DNA of 45,878 nt. It comes from Terribium retamae (GTDB lineage Bacteria; Pseudomonadota; Alphaproteobacteria; Rhizobiales; Rhizobiaceae). Shown here piece by piece: positions 23,235-32,193 of this stretch (position 1 is its first letter; the number at the start of each line of letters is the position of its first letter). Where the stretch lies: contig NZ_JAKREW010000036.1 of the NCBI RefSeq assembly GCF_022347545.1, positions 1 to 45,878 on the forward strand. Direction: 5' to 3'. Below the pieces are notes generated by a model. The model had not been told where the DNA came from. It did no database searches and saw only the letters and a list, made by a program, of their open reading frames with translations. The translations under genes were made by a program, and so were the position numbers.

Positions 23235-25535
23235 TCAGCCGTAATTTTGCTTAAGGACGAATTTTCCGTCTTCTTGTGAAGGCAGTGGAAACGTTTCGAT
23301 CTGCCCTTCCGTCTTGTCCAGATATTGCATCAAAGCCGTCACAAGGTGGTAGAAAATACTGGCAGGAACTTCCGTGGCCATTGACCGTCCACGCTCGTCG
23401 ATCCGATCGATCCATAAGCCAAGAGGAGCAGGATCGATATGCCATCTGAAGAGACGCGCGACGCGCGCTTCAATCTCGGGTTTCAGATCAGGCCCACCAA
23501 TATGGTCCAAGGCGATTGCCGCCTTGATGGCCTCGCATTGTGGCCAACTGCGTGAAAGCCTGTCGAAGGGCATTCCCTGTCGTGACACGGCTGCGTAAGC
23601 GAGACCTGTCGCTCGGTTCAATCCGCTGGCGACCGCCGACGAATAGAGTTTCCTCGCATATGCAGACAAATCCTTTTGTCCGCTTGCCCGTGCAAAATCG
23701 ACGAGAAGCGAGGCCCATTCGAAGTGATGCCCTGGTTCGGTCCACTGCCCCTTTTCTCCGGGCGCCGGAAGCCAGTCGGCGTCGAAATATTCCCCAAGCG
23801 TCCAACTGTCCTGGTCAAAGAAATGGCAGCGGAAGAGATCGATAATGCGAGCCGCCCGACGGAGATATGTGCGATCACCGGTCACGCCATACCAGGCAAG
23901 GAAGGATTCCAGCATGTGCATATGTGGATTTGAAGACCGCACTCCCTTCCAGGCAGGGGTATCGAGAAAACCACTCAGACTGCCGTCCTCAAGGTGCGAG
24001 TCGATGAAGTTGAATGTCTCCTGTGCGAGCTGCAGCGCCCCTTGGTGCCCGCATCGATGAGCGTGGGCAAGCGCGAGGAGCACGCAGGAATGATCGTATG
24101 CATCCTCCGCAGGGTCCACCACGCTGCCATCCACATTCAACGTACGCACCCAACTGCCACGGTCCGTCCGGCCGTGTTGTGCGATGAAGTCGATGCCGTG
24201 ATCGATGAGCCTGTCGGACGGCCCGGCCCAGCCGCGTTCCTTGGCCACCGCGAATGCATAGATCTGGCGTGCCATGGTCCGCATACGCTTGGGTTTGCCC
24301 AAGGGTCTCGCATCGAAACCGAGAGCCTCGTGGAAGCCCCCGTATACATCGTCGACACCCGCGGTGGACCATAGCGGCAGGGTCTCCTCGAAAAGCCAAT
24401 GCTCCACGCGCTTGCGCCATGATCCGCTGATGATGATACGGTCTTCCGACGCGGTGAATTTCGTCTCGAGGCGTCCGCACTTTTCCAGCTGTTCGACGAC
24501 TTTCTTCACGTTCTGGCTGTGGCTGACGGGAGCAACGAATATCGCATCCGGTGTCGCCACCACCGCGACATCCTTCATTCCGATGACGGTCAGCAGCCTG
24601 CCCTGGCTTCTCAGGTAGGAATCGTCACAGTTCAGCGCAACGACATCACCCATCACCACGTTGCCGTTGTTGTCCGTTGGACTGGCTTCAAGCAACGATT
24701 GCCAGGAGCCAAGATCGTTCCAGCGGAACGACGCCGTCACCATCGCGATGCTGCGCGCATGCTCCATGACGGCATAGTCGATCGACGTCGAAGGTACTGC
24801 AGAATAGAACCCTTGTGGCAGGTAGAGACCCGAAACGTCGATCCGGGCGGTTCTGTGCGCTCGTTCAGCTGTCTCCCAGATCTGCGGCTGAAACTCCAGC
24901 AACGCTTCGCGCATCGTTTCGGCACGAAAAAGAAAAATACCGGCGTTCCAGTAGAATCTTCCCGACGACAAATAGGCTTGAGCCGTCTCAAGGTTCGGCT
25001 TTTCGACAAAGCGCGAAACTGCAGCCGCACCGTTTCCGTTGGCAGCGACCTCGATATATCCATATCCGGTCTCTGCATGGGTGGGTGTGATGCCAAACAC
25101 AACGATGCTACCCGAGTCGGCTGCAGGTATGCCCGCTTCCACCGTTTCCCAGAACTGTGTTTCGCTCGAAATCTCATGGTCCGACGGAACGACGAGTACA
25201 AGCGCATCGCTTTCGTATTCAGAGATGGTTTGAAGTGTGGCGATGGCCACCGCTGCGGCGGTATTGCGGCCCAAGGGCTCGAAGATCGGCTTTCCCCCGT
25301 TCAAGCCCAGCGGACTGATGTCCGAGATAACGCGTTCGGCGTGTCTTTCAGATGCGATGACGTAGATCGGCGTGTCGCCGTTCGGCCACGCCTTGAGGCG
25401 GCGCACCGTCTTCGCCAGCATGGAGCCATCCCCGGAAAGATCGTGGAATTGTTTGGGATTGTCTTCACGCGAGAGCGGCCACAGTCGTGACCCCACGCCT
25501 CCGCTCATGACAAAACTGATGATGCGGCCCGCCAT
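23235..25535 (-). CDS. Bifunctional mannose-1-phosphate guanylyltransferase fused to an AGE-family epimerase/isomerase
   Basis: A 766-residue fusion. Residues 1 to about 350 are a GDP-mannose pyrophosphorylase: SGGVGSRLWPLSREDNPKQF (11-30) is the nucleotide-binding signature and RFVEKPNLETA a second conserved block. From about 385 to the end is an N-acylglucosamine 2-epimerase-type (alpha/alpha)6 barrel, with GGFHEALGFDARPLGKPKRM, then EAYDHSCVLLALAHAHRCGH-like and PGHHFEWASLLVDFARASG motifs; this family includes mannose-6-phosphate isomerases. Classical bifunctional ManC/AlgA enzymes carry a cupin isomerase instead. The enzyme probably makes GDP-mannose, possibly starting from fructose-6-phosphate. 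It lies 13 bp downstream of the phosphomannomutase gene, so the pair form an operon. Confidence 0.88.
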   Translation of the reverse strand: MAGRIISFVMSGGVGSRLWPLSREDNPKQFHDLSGDGSMLAKTVRRLKAWPNGDTPIYVIASERHAERVISDISPLGLNGGKPIFEPLGRNTAAAVAIATLQTISEYESDALVLVVPSDHEISSETQFWETVEAGIPAADSGSIVVFGITPTHAETGYGYIEVAANGNGAAAVSRFVEKPNLETAQAYLSSGRFYWNAGIFLFRAETMREALLEFQPQIWETAERAHRTARIDVSGLYLPQGFYSAVPSTSIDYAVMEHARSIAMVTASFRWNDLGSWQSLLEASPTDNNGNVVMGDVVALNCDDSYLRSQGRLLTVIGMKDVAVVATPDAIFVAPVSHSQNVKKVVEQLEKCGRLETKFTASEDRIIISGSWRKRVEHWLFEETLPLWSTAGVDDVYGGFHEALGFDARPLGKPKRMRTMARQIYAFAVAKERGWAGPSDRLIDHGIDFIAQHGRTDRGSWVRTLNVDGSVVDPAEDAYDHSCVLLALAHAHRCGHQGALQLAQETFNFIDSHLEDGSLSGFLDTPAWKGVRSSNPHMHMLESFLAWYGVTGDRTYLRRAARIIDLFRCHFFDQDSWTLGEYFDADWLPAPGEKGQWTEPGHHFEWASLLVDFARASGQKDLSAYARKLYSSAVASGLNRATGLAYAAVSRQGMPFDRLSRSWPQCEAIKAAIALDHIGGPDLKPEIEARVARLFRWHIDPAPLGLWIDRIDERGRSMATEVPASIFYHLVTALMQYLDKTEGQIETFPLPSQEDGKFVLKQNYG

Positions 25536-25548
25536 GCTTCAGCTCCCC

Positions 25549-27129
25549 TTAGAATGTCTGGTTGTAGGCTCCGACCTCTGGATTGCGGCGCAGAACGGCG
25601 TCGAGCGCCTCGAACATCTGCCGGCGTCGCTCCGAAGAAACGGGGCTTTCGACAACGACGACGATTTCGGGCTTGTTCGACGATGCTCTTACCAAGCCCC
25701 AGGTGCCATCTTGAGCCACCACACGCACCCCATTGACGGTGACCAGATCAGCCAGCGGCTGACCGGCAAACTCTATCCCGTCGCCCTTCATTTTCATGAA
25801 GTCTCCAACGACCTTGTCGACGACTCCGTATTTGACTTCATCAGGACAATGAGGGGACATCGTCGGGGTGCCGAAAGTGACGGGCAGGGCGCGATAAAGT
25901 TCGGCCAGCGTCTTTTCCGGATTCCGGTCGAGCATCTCGCAGACGGCGATAGCCGTGACGAGCCCATCGTCATAACCACGTCCGATCGGTGGATTGAAGA
26001 AGAAGTGCCCCGATTTCTCGAAGCCGGCGATTGCGTCAAGCTCGGCGACCCGCCGCTTGATGTAGGAATGCCCCGTTTTCCAGTAGTCCGTGATTGCACC
26101 GTTTTGCGTAAGAACGGGGTCCGTCGCGAAAAGTCCGGTTGATTTCACGTCGACGACAAACGTGCACGGTGAATGCTGGCTGGAGATGTCCCGCGCCAGC
26201 ATGACACCGACCTTGTCGGCGAAGATTTCGTTACCTTCATTGTCAACCACGCCACAGCGATCGCCATCGCCGTCAAAGCCCAGCCCTAGATCAGCGCCGG
26301 TCTCCAGAACCTTGTCGCGAATTGCGTGCAGCATCTCCATATCTTCGGGATTGGGATTGTAGTGTGGAAACGAGTGGTCGAGTTCCACGTCGAGGGGGAT
26401 CACAAGACAGCCGATGCTCTCCAGCACCTGCGGCGCGAACGCGCCGGCCGTGCCGTTGCCACACGCAACAACCACCCGCAGCTGTCGGTGAATGTGTTTC
26501 CCGACGACCAGGTCTTCAACGTACTTCTGCCGAAGATCGGATACGAACTGATAGCTTCCGCCACCGACCAGGTCGAAGTCGCCGTTCAGCACGAGCGCCT
26601 TCAGGGCCGTCATCTGATCGGGCCCGAATGTGAGGGGCCTTTGCGCACCCATCTTCACACCAGTCCAGCCGTTTTCGTTGTGAGAGGCCGTGACCATGGC
26701 GACAGACGGAGCATTGAGTGCGAATTGGGCGAAGTAAGCAGTCGGGGAAAGCGCCAGGCCGATGTCCTTGACGCGCGCGCCCGCTGCCATCAGCCCTGAG
26801 ACCAGCGCCATCTTGATGGACATGGAATAGCTGCGAAAGTCGTGGCCGGTGACGATCTCCGGCCCTACGCCCATTCTGCGGATCAGCGTGCCAAGACCCA
26901 TGCCCAGCGCCTGTGCGCCCATCAAATTGAGCTCGGGTTCTTTTTGTGAATTCGGTTGGCCGAGCCACCAGCGTGCATCGTATTCCCGGAAACCGGTGGC
27001 TTTGATGAGAGCGTTGTTCTCGAATGCAAAAGTGTTCGGCTTGGCTTGATCGACGATTTTCAGGGTCACGGCTACCGCTCCGAATTGCGGCACTATTTCT
27101 AACATGACGGCTTCCGACGGCCCCTTCAT
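25549..27129 (-). CDS. Phosphomannomutase/phosphoglucomutase
   Basis: A 526-residue alpha-D-phosphohexomutase. The phosphoserine loop is TASHNENGWTGVKMG (catalytic S149), the magnesium loop is FDGDGDRCG (D286-D290), the sugar-binding loop is GFEKSGHFFF and the phosphate-binding C-terminus is VRASSNKPEIVVVVES. It interconverts mannose-6-phosphate and mannose-1-phosphate (possibly also glucose phosphates), feeding the pyrophosphorylase encoded next. It is somewhat longer than the usual 450-470 residues. ATG 27129 or ATG 27105 could be the start; both have weak sites. It diverges from the ExoP-like gene across a 431-bp regulatory region. Confidence 0.9.
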   Translation of the reverse strand: MKGPSEAVMLEIVPQFGAVAVTLKIVDQAKPNTFAFENNALIKATGFREYDARWWLGQPNSQKEPELNLMGAQALGMGLGTLIRRMGVGPEIVTGHDFRSYSMSIKMALVSGLMAAGARVKDIGLALSPTAYFAQFALNAPSVAMVTASHNENGWTGVKMGAQRPLTFGPDQMTALKALVLNGDFDLVGGGSYQFVSDLRQKYVEDLVVGKHIHRQLRVVVACGNGTAGAFAPQVLESIGCLVIPLDVELDHSFPHYNPNPEDMEMLHAIRDKVLETGADLGLGFDGDGDRCGVVDNEGNEIFADKVGVMLARDISSQHSPCTFVVDVKSTGLFATDPVLTQNGAITDYWKTGHSYIKRRVAELDAIAGFEKSGHFFFNPPIGRGYDDGLVTAIAVCEMLDRNPEKTLAELYRALPVTFGTPTMSPHCPDEVKYGVVDKVVGDFMKMKGDGIEFAGQPLADLVTVNGVRVVAQDGTWGLVRASSNKPEIVVVVESPVSSERRRQMFEALDAVLRRNPEVGAYNQTF

Positions 27130-27560
27130 GAATTCGGGTAGCCTTACTCCCTGGTTCGTGCCTCCTCATCCAATAGGTGGTTCTGATCAATCGCCGAAAG
27201 GATGTCTGGCCAAGATAGAGTAAGCGGCATTGCGGAAACTCGGTCTGCAACCGGCGTCACTTTGGTGTCATACAGCCGTCGATACTCACTCGGGACGAGA
27301 TTTCCTCCGAAGATCGCGATCCGCAGCGACGGCTGCCGGACCTTTCTGCATTAGGGGCGTAGGCCTACTCCAATTGGAGGCGTTTACCTTCCCCTGTGCC
27401 CGGGTAGTCTTTCTCGTAAAGCTTGGGATCGCGGGGGCCCCTGGGTGCACATGAGAACATTGGTCGGGCGCCATGGAACTCCTGTGTCAGGCCTGCATGC
27501 ACGCCCGTGCCAGGCCTGAGCACACGAAGGATACGCCTTCGTGTCCGCCGGAGACGTTAG
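27130..27560. promoter_or_regulatory. Divergent regulatory region between phosphomannomutase and ExoP-like genes, with palindromes
   Basis: No gene. Two abutting perfect palindromes are seen: GTAGGCCTAC at 27359-27368 and CTCCAATTGGAG at 27368-27379, sharing one base. Nearer the plus-strand gene, AGGCCTG occurs twice (near 27489 and 27512). A 9-bp hairpin, ACACGAAGG (27522-27530) and CCTTCGTGT (27536-27544), ends five bases before the GGAG ribosome-binding site. These look like operators and a leader structure; the regulator is not known, though the LuxR-type and Crp-type proteins in the window are candidates. Confidence 0.55.
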
Positions 27561-29405
27561 ATGAACCGCTTGTTCGCCAGCCAGTGGCCTTTGGTGACCA
27601 ATCAGCAGGCCAATGCCGGGCAGGATTTCATTGGCCTGTCGGACATAACCGGATTTCTGAGACATTACGTCGGAACAATAACGGCCTGCCTTGCCGCAGC
27701 ACTTTTGGTCGCGTGGTTTTACAATTCAACCACAGACCCGGTTTTTACAGCTAGAGCACAGATATTGATCGAGCCGAGACTTCCGCAACATTTGCAGGAA
27801 GGTGCGGAAATAAATCTCTCGTTGGATACCGCGCAAGTGGAAAGCCAGATTGCGGTTATGCAGTCCGAAAAGATTGCCTCGATGGTCATCGATCGCATGA
27901 GACTGATTGAAAACAGGAATTTCAATCGTCCTCGGGCACCGATGTTGGTCGAGAGATTCAGGAAAATAAGGGACAACATAGCTGAGGCTCTGGGACTCCC
28001 GAAAAGTACCTGGGCTTCGGAGGCGCTCGCGAAACTGACAGACTATCAAAGATCTCGCCTTACCATGTCGATCTTTCGCAATAGCCTCGATGTGCGAAGG
28101 GTCGGTGTCTCCTACGCAATCGACATATCCTTCACTTCGGCCGATCCCGAGGGTGCAGCAAAGATTGCGAATGCAACCGCCGACGCCTTCGTGCACGAAC
28201 AGGTGGAAACCAAGGCCGACGCAGCAAAAGAGGGCGGAGCTTGGCTGGAAAAACGCCTGCAACAACTGCGCACCCAGATGAACGAAGCAATGGCGAGAGC
28301 CCAAGAATTCCGTTCTCGGCACGACTACAGCGTAGGTCGAGACGCCGATGTCGGTGTCAATCCGGAGCCGACCCTCGAAGAGCTTGAGGTGACGGCAGAC
28401 ACCTATCGGAAAATGTACGAGAGCTTCCTGCAAGCCTATACGAATTCGGTGAGCCAGCAATCCTATCCGGTTGCCGATGCAAGAGTGATCACTGCTGCGA
28501 CAGCGCCACTTTCCCCAAGCGCTCCAAGGCCGAAGCTGGTGTTGGCTTTTGCGGCTGTCGCAGGCCTCATCCTCGGTATCGGTATTTCTTTCGTGCGGCA
28601 TTCGCTCGACTGGACCGTACGCTCGCCACGTCATATCCGCGATAATCTGGGAATCGACTGCGTGGGTGAATTGCCACCCGCGAGTAGCAGGCAGGAGTTC
28701 GGAGACATCGACGATGTGGCCAGACGCCCTTGGTCCCGATACAGCCAGAGTTTGAGGAAAGCGCGAACCGAAATCAGCCTTGCTGAAACGAACCACCCTG
28801 TAAGGTTCCTTGGGCTGACCGCTGTCTCAAACAACAGCCAGAAGAGTGCCGTTGCGACCAATCTCGCCACGCTCTACGCAATGTCGGGCCTCAAGACGCT
28901 GGTCATAGATGCCGATCTTCGGAGGCCGACGTTCCCCAACCGGCTGCCGGACCATTCGGGGATGCCGGGCAAGGAGGGCAAGGCTCTTGTTCGGCTCGAT
29001 ATCATTCGCAAGCCGGGGCGATTCGACGTGCTTTCCAGTTCGACAGTGGATGCCAGAAATCTGCTCCTACCAAAAAACATGCAGGCATTCCTTTCCGAAC
29101 TGAACACCGACGGGGCGGCAGCTTACGACAAAGTCATCGTTAACTTGCCGACCCTTGAAACCGGGGCCGATGACCTGGTCGTTGGATCCGTCCTTGACGG
29201 TGTCGTGATCGTTGCGGAGTGGGGAAAGACACACGTCGACGCCCTGCAGGAACTGGTCAGGACGCTGACAGCCTCCAGGACGCCAATACTTGGCGTGCTT
29301 CTCGCAAAAGCACGGGTAATGGCGCCCAAGCGCCGGTGGCTTCGGCTAGGCACGATGCTTGCGACGGTCGTCCATGCGTATAGGGCAATCATACGTCGGG
29401 ATTAG
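27561..29405 (+). CDS. EPS chain-length/co-polymerase protein (ExoP/Wzc-like) with degenerate BY-kinase domain
   Basis: A 614-residue inner-membrane protein. The N-terminal Wzz-type part has a first membrane span at about residues 36-54, a periplasmic coiled-coil region, a Pro-rich APLSPSAPRPK stretch and a second span at about 331-350. The C-terminal ATPase-like half has LTAVSNNSQKSAVATNLA where Walker A should be (glycines lost), an intact Walker A' VIDADLRRP (about 447-455) and VIVNLPTLE where Walker B normally reads I-D-x-P. There is no Tyr-rich tail. It probably still sets chain length but not as an active tyrosine kinase. The ATG has GGAG seven bases upstream, just below a hairpin. Confidence 0.87.
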   Translation: MNRLFASQWPLVTNQQANAGQDFIGLSDITGFLRHYVGTITACLAAALLVAWFYNSTTDPVFTARAQILIEPRLPQHLQEGAEINLSLDTAQVESQIAVMQSEKIASMVIDRMRLIENRNFNRPRAPMLVERFRKIRDNIAEALGLPKSTWASEALAKLTDYQRSRLTMSIFRNSLDVRRVGVSYAIDISFTSADPEGAAKIANATADAFVHEQVETKADAAKEGGAWLEKRLQQLRTQMNEAMARAQEFRSRHDYSVGRDADVGVNPEPTLEELEVTADTYRKMYESFLQAYTNSVSQQSYPVADARVITAATAPLSPSAPRPKLVLAFAAVAGLILGIGISFVRHSLDWTVRSPRHIRDNLGIDCVGELPPASSRQEFGDIDDVARRPWSRYSQSLRKARTEISLAETNHPVRFLGLTAVSNNSQKSAVATNLATLYAMSGLKTLVIDADLRRPTFPNRLPDHSGMPGKEGKALVRLDIIRKPGRFDVLSSSTVDARNLLLPKNMQAFLSELNTDGAAAYDKVIVNLPTLETGADDLVVGSVLDGVVIVAEWGKTHVDALQELVRTLTASRTPILGVLLAKARVMAPKRRWLRLGTMLATVVHAYRAIIRRD

Positions 29406-29510
29406 GGGGCAACCTCGGAAGTACCGCGCTACCTCCTTTGCATTTCTTGCCGGGGCCTTCCGTCCTTGGAAGACTACCGAAGTCAAACACCTAGAAACGG
29501 CGACCGTCAG

Positions 29511-30305
29511 ATGACAAACGCCTTTGAAAAGCATTCGCAACGGGGGGAAGCGATCTGGGATCAGCCGGTTGTTCCGGCGGCGGTCGAGAGCAGGGTAGTG
29601 CTGCATATTGTTGCCCCGCGGGGCTATGCCAGTGCCGGAACAGCCTTGAACAATCCATCGAGGGTCATCAACACGGGAACGACAAACCCTCCCGTTGGAG
29701 GACTCCTCAAACGCATCATGGATATCGCCGTGGCCTGCCCAGCGCTTGTTCTGGCTGCGCCTGTCATGATTCTCGTAGGTCTGCTGATCAAGATTACGGC
29801 CGGAGGGCCGGCAATATTCTCGCATAGTCGAGTTGGCTTCGGTGGAAAGCCGTTCGAATGCTACAAGTTCCGCTCGATGGTCGCGAATTCAGACGAAGTT
29901 CTGAAAACATACCTCGATGCAAACCCGGAGGCGCGCAAGGAGTGGGTAGAGACCCACAAGATCAGGAATGATCCCCGGGTTACTTTCTTCGGACGAATGC
30001 TGCGCAAGTCCAGCTTGGACGAACTGCCCCAACTCATCAACATCTTGCGTGGGGACATGAGCTGCGTAGGTCCAAGGCCCATCGTCGAGGACGAACTCCG
30101 GCGCTACGGCGAGCACCAGGCCGAGTACCTCAGAACGAGGCCGGGACTCACGGGCCTTTGGCAAGTGAGCGGAAGAAGCAGTATGGACTACGAAAACCGC
30201 GTAGCGCTCGACAGCCAGTATGTGCGGAACTGGTCGATCTGGCTCGATCTCGCTATCTTGCTCAGAACCATCGTTGCAGTCATGCGGGTCGACAGGGCTT
30301 CCTGA
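29511..30305 (+). CDS. Undecaprenyl-phosphate sugar-1-phosphate transferase (ExoY/WcaJ C-terminal type)
   Basis: A 264-residue priming transferase. After a non-conserved N-terminus of about 65 residues there is one membrane helix (about 71-94, DIAVACPALVLAAPVMILVG) and the catalytic cytoplasmic domain with YKFRSMV, GRMLRKSSLDELPQLIN, SCVGPRPIVEDEL and RPGLTGLWQVSGRSSMDY. It moves a hexose- or galactose-type sugar-1-phosphate from the UDP-sugar to undecaprenyl phosphate, the first committed step of EPS assembly. ATG 29511 is preferred over a TTG at 29466, which lacks a ribosome-binding site. It is 105 bp downstream of the ExoP-like gene, probably cotranscribed. Confidence 0.92.
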   Translation: MTNAFEKHSQRGEAIWDQPVVPAAVESRVVLHIVAPRGYASAGTALNNPSRVINTGTTNPPVGGLLKRIMDIAVACPALVLAAPVMILVGLLIKITAGGPAIFSHSRVGFGGKPFECYKFRSMVANSDEVLKTYLDANPEARKEWVETHKIRNDPRVTFFGRMLRKSSLDELPQLINILRGDMSCVGPRPIVEDELRRYGEHQAEYLRTRPGLTGLWQVSGRSSMDYENRVALDSQYVRNWSIWLDLAILLRTIVAVMRVDRAS

Positions 30306-30317
30306 ACACCGGTGGTA

Positions 30318-30572
30318 TCACTCTTCGTTTCGATTACGATGCAGTGACAAAGCCAAGCCCACCAAGTAGCCACAAGCCAAGCAAAACATCAGGATCAGCG
30401 ATTTGCCGATGGTCATATGGCTGGGCAACCCCAGGGCGTTCCAGACTAAGATACCGACGAAAAGCACTGCGGTCGCCGCCAGCAGCGCAGCGGCCTTGAA
30501 CCATAAGCCGAGCAGTATGCCTGCCACCAATACGACAAGTATGCTCGTTAACACCAATATCTCCAGTGACAC
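30318..30572 (-). CDS. Small membrane protein of EPS clusters, unknown function
   Basis: About 84 residues with three hydrophobic helices: LVLTSILVVLVAGILLGLWF, AALLAATAVLFVGILVWNAL and LILMFCLACGYLVGLALSLH, ending in a charged HRNRNEE tail. Short proteins of this pattern occur in alphaproteobacterial polysaccharide loci, without known function. The start is uncertain: GTG 30572 begins right before the first helix but lacks a clear ribosome-binding site. The frame stays open to 30815, but that part does not look like protein. It converges on the ExoY gene. Confidence 0.6.
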   Translation of the reverse strand: MSLEILVLTSILVVLVAGILLGLWFKAAALLAATAVLFVGILVWNALGLPSHMTIGKSLILMFCLACGYLVGLALSLHRNRNEE

Positions 30573-30869
30573 CCGCGAAAACCAGTCGGCCTGCTGCGGT
30601 CGAGAGTTCGCCAAACCTAAAGCAATTCCGGGAAAGGTGCGTAACGGTTTTCCATCCAGAATTGCGAAAAAACAAAGAATTGGTGCGTTCGCGTTTCCGT
30701 GAAAAATGGAAACGCCCCAGCTGATATGCGGCCTCGAAGGACAAGGCAAGCCTAGTACCAGTCCCTGGAAATGTCCTTCGCTAACTCGCTTTTCCGGCCA
30801 AGGCTGCCGGCGCACCGCTTATGGCTGCGCCAAAAAAGTACTGCAACGATTGACCCAACCCGGATCAGC
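30573..30869. other. Intergenic region downstream of the ExoF-like gene
   Basis: No gene is seen. Two stem-loops are present: GCGTTTCC (30691-30698) with GGAAACGC (30708-30715), and GGCGCA (30809-30814) with TGCGCC (30826-30831), the latter followed by AAAAAA on the plus strand. On the minus strand, in which the ExoF-like gene is read, neither has a T run after it, so neither is a clear terminator. Confidence 0.4.
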
Positions 30870-32180
30870 TCAGTTCGTATTCCGAACAGCACTCGTCTCC
30901 GCCCGAATGGCTGTATTCGCCGGGGTTAAGCCATCCAGGCCAGACTGCGGCAGCGGGATTTCGACCTTCACGGTATCGCCAGGCTCCACAAGAGTTGTCT
31001 CCTCGGCGGCAAGCTCCTCCGTACCGCCGTCTTTCGGCCTTACGATCTTGAAAATCGGCTCGACCCTTTGAGCGCCGCGCCTGAGGGCCAACAGAGCTGG
31101 CGCCATCACTTGTGTTTCCTGCAGCAGCTGTGCAGCGGTATCGGATTTGCTGGTGACTTCGTTGAGCTGCTGCTGCGTCTCGCGCAAGCTCTCTGCAATC
31201 TCGCTGGAACGCTGGTTGCCGAGATTGAGGATTTCGATGTCGGTCTTGCTCATCTCCTGCCTGACACGCAGCATCGAGGTTTCAGCCGCCAAGCGATCGC
31301 TCTGCATCCGGGCGATGGCTCCCTCAAGGGCAAATTCGCGTGGTGCAATCGCAAGGCCTTTCTGCACGAGGCTTGAGACGCCCGCGAGTTCCTTTTGGAT
31401 GAGCTCGATCTGTTTGTTCTGGAAAGTCAGCTGTTGCTCGAGCGAGGTCAGCTCCTTCTGCAGGAAATCCTTGAGTTCGCGTAATGAGCGCAGCTGCGTT
31501 GCAAGAGCATCCTTTCGGATGGCGAATATTTTGCGCTCCTGCTCCATCGCCAGCGCGACGGCTTCGTTTGCCCCCCTTCTCGTCAGTTCGGAAGGGAAAG
31601 CGACGTCGTCACTGCCGGCCAGTTCTGCCTGCAACCGTGCCTTTCGGGCAATCAGGCTGACACTGTTCAGAGCAAGGAGCCCGATATCGCCCTGGCCCGA
31701 GATGACCTCTCGTTCAAGCCGAGACATGTTATCCTCGCGTGTCGGCAATCCGCCGGCGATGCCCAGAGCCTGCAGCACCGTGAGGCCAGGCCTGTATGGA
31801 AATTCACCGGGTTGTTTGACGTTGCCCACGATATAGAACGGCCTGTACTGGGCAATCTCCACGGCCACGTCCGGCTGGCGGCCAAGACCCATGCGCTGCA
31901 TGAGCCGGTCCGCTATCGAGCGGGCAAGATCGCCGGGAGCGGTGCCCTGAGCGCGTATCTGTCCGACAAAGGGTAAGAAGAGCGTGCCGTCGGCGCCGAT
32001 ATCGAAACTGTCGTTGAGAGCGGTCCACTCGAAGATCACATCGCGTGATGCACGCCATTCGTAGACTTTGAGCCTGACCTTGTCCTGCGGCCCAAGCAGA
32101 TATTCCGCTGCTGATGCCTGCGACGAACCGACGGCCGCTACCAATGAAATGCCTGCCACCGTTGAAAGCCATTTCCGCAT
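30870..32180 (-). CDS. Polysaccharide export outer-membrane/periplasmic protein (ExoF/Wza, OPX family)
   Basis: A 436-residue exported protein. The signal peptide is MRKWLSTVAGISLVAAVGSS followed by QASA. Next come the polysaccharide-export domain (LGPQDKVRLKVYEWRASRDV) and an SLBB-like part (FYIVGNVKQPGEFPYRPGL, then TVLQALGIAGG). The second half is a long coiled coil (about residues 200-350, rich in Gln, Glu and Leu), which is the ExoF/long-OPX arrangement rather than the short Wza type, and it ends with another beta-rich piece. There is no lipobox Cys. It would form the periplasmic/outer-membrane exit conduit with the ExoP-like protein. It lies 13 bp downstream of a GT2 gene in the same strand; GAGG precedes the ATG. 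Confidence 0.9.
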   Translation of the reverse strand: MRKWLSTVAGISLVAAVGSSQASAAEYLLGPQDKVRLKVYEWRASRDVIFEWTALNDSFDIGADGTLFLPFVGQIRAQGTAPGDLARSIADRLMQRMGLGRQPDVAVEIAQYRPFYIVGNVKQPGEFPYRPGLTVLQALGIAGGLPTREDNMSRLEREVISGQGDIGLLALNSVSLIARKARLQAELAGSDDVAFPSELTRRGANEAVALAMEQERKIFAIRKDALATQLRSLRELKDFLQKELTSLEQQLTFQNKQIELIQKELAGVSSLVQKGLAIAPREFALEGAIARMQSDRLAAETSMLRVRQEMSKTDIEILNLGNQRSSEIAESLRETQQQLNEVTSKSDTAAQLLQETQVMAPALLALRRGAQRVEPIFKIVRPKDGGTEELAAEETTLVEPGDTVKVEIPLPQSGLDGLTPANTAIRAETSAVRNTN

Positions 32181-32193
32181 TGTCGCGACCTCG

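Noticed and set aside
30573..30815. N-terminal extension of the small membrane protein
   Set aside because: The extra 81 codons have no consistent structure, and the family pattern begins directly before the first helix.
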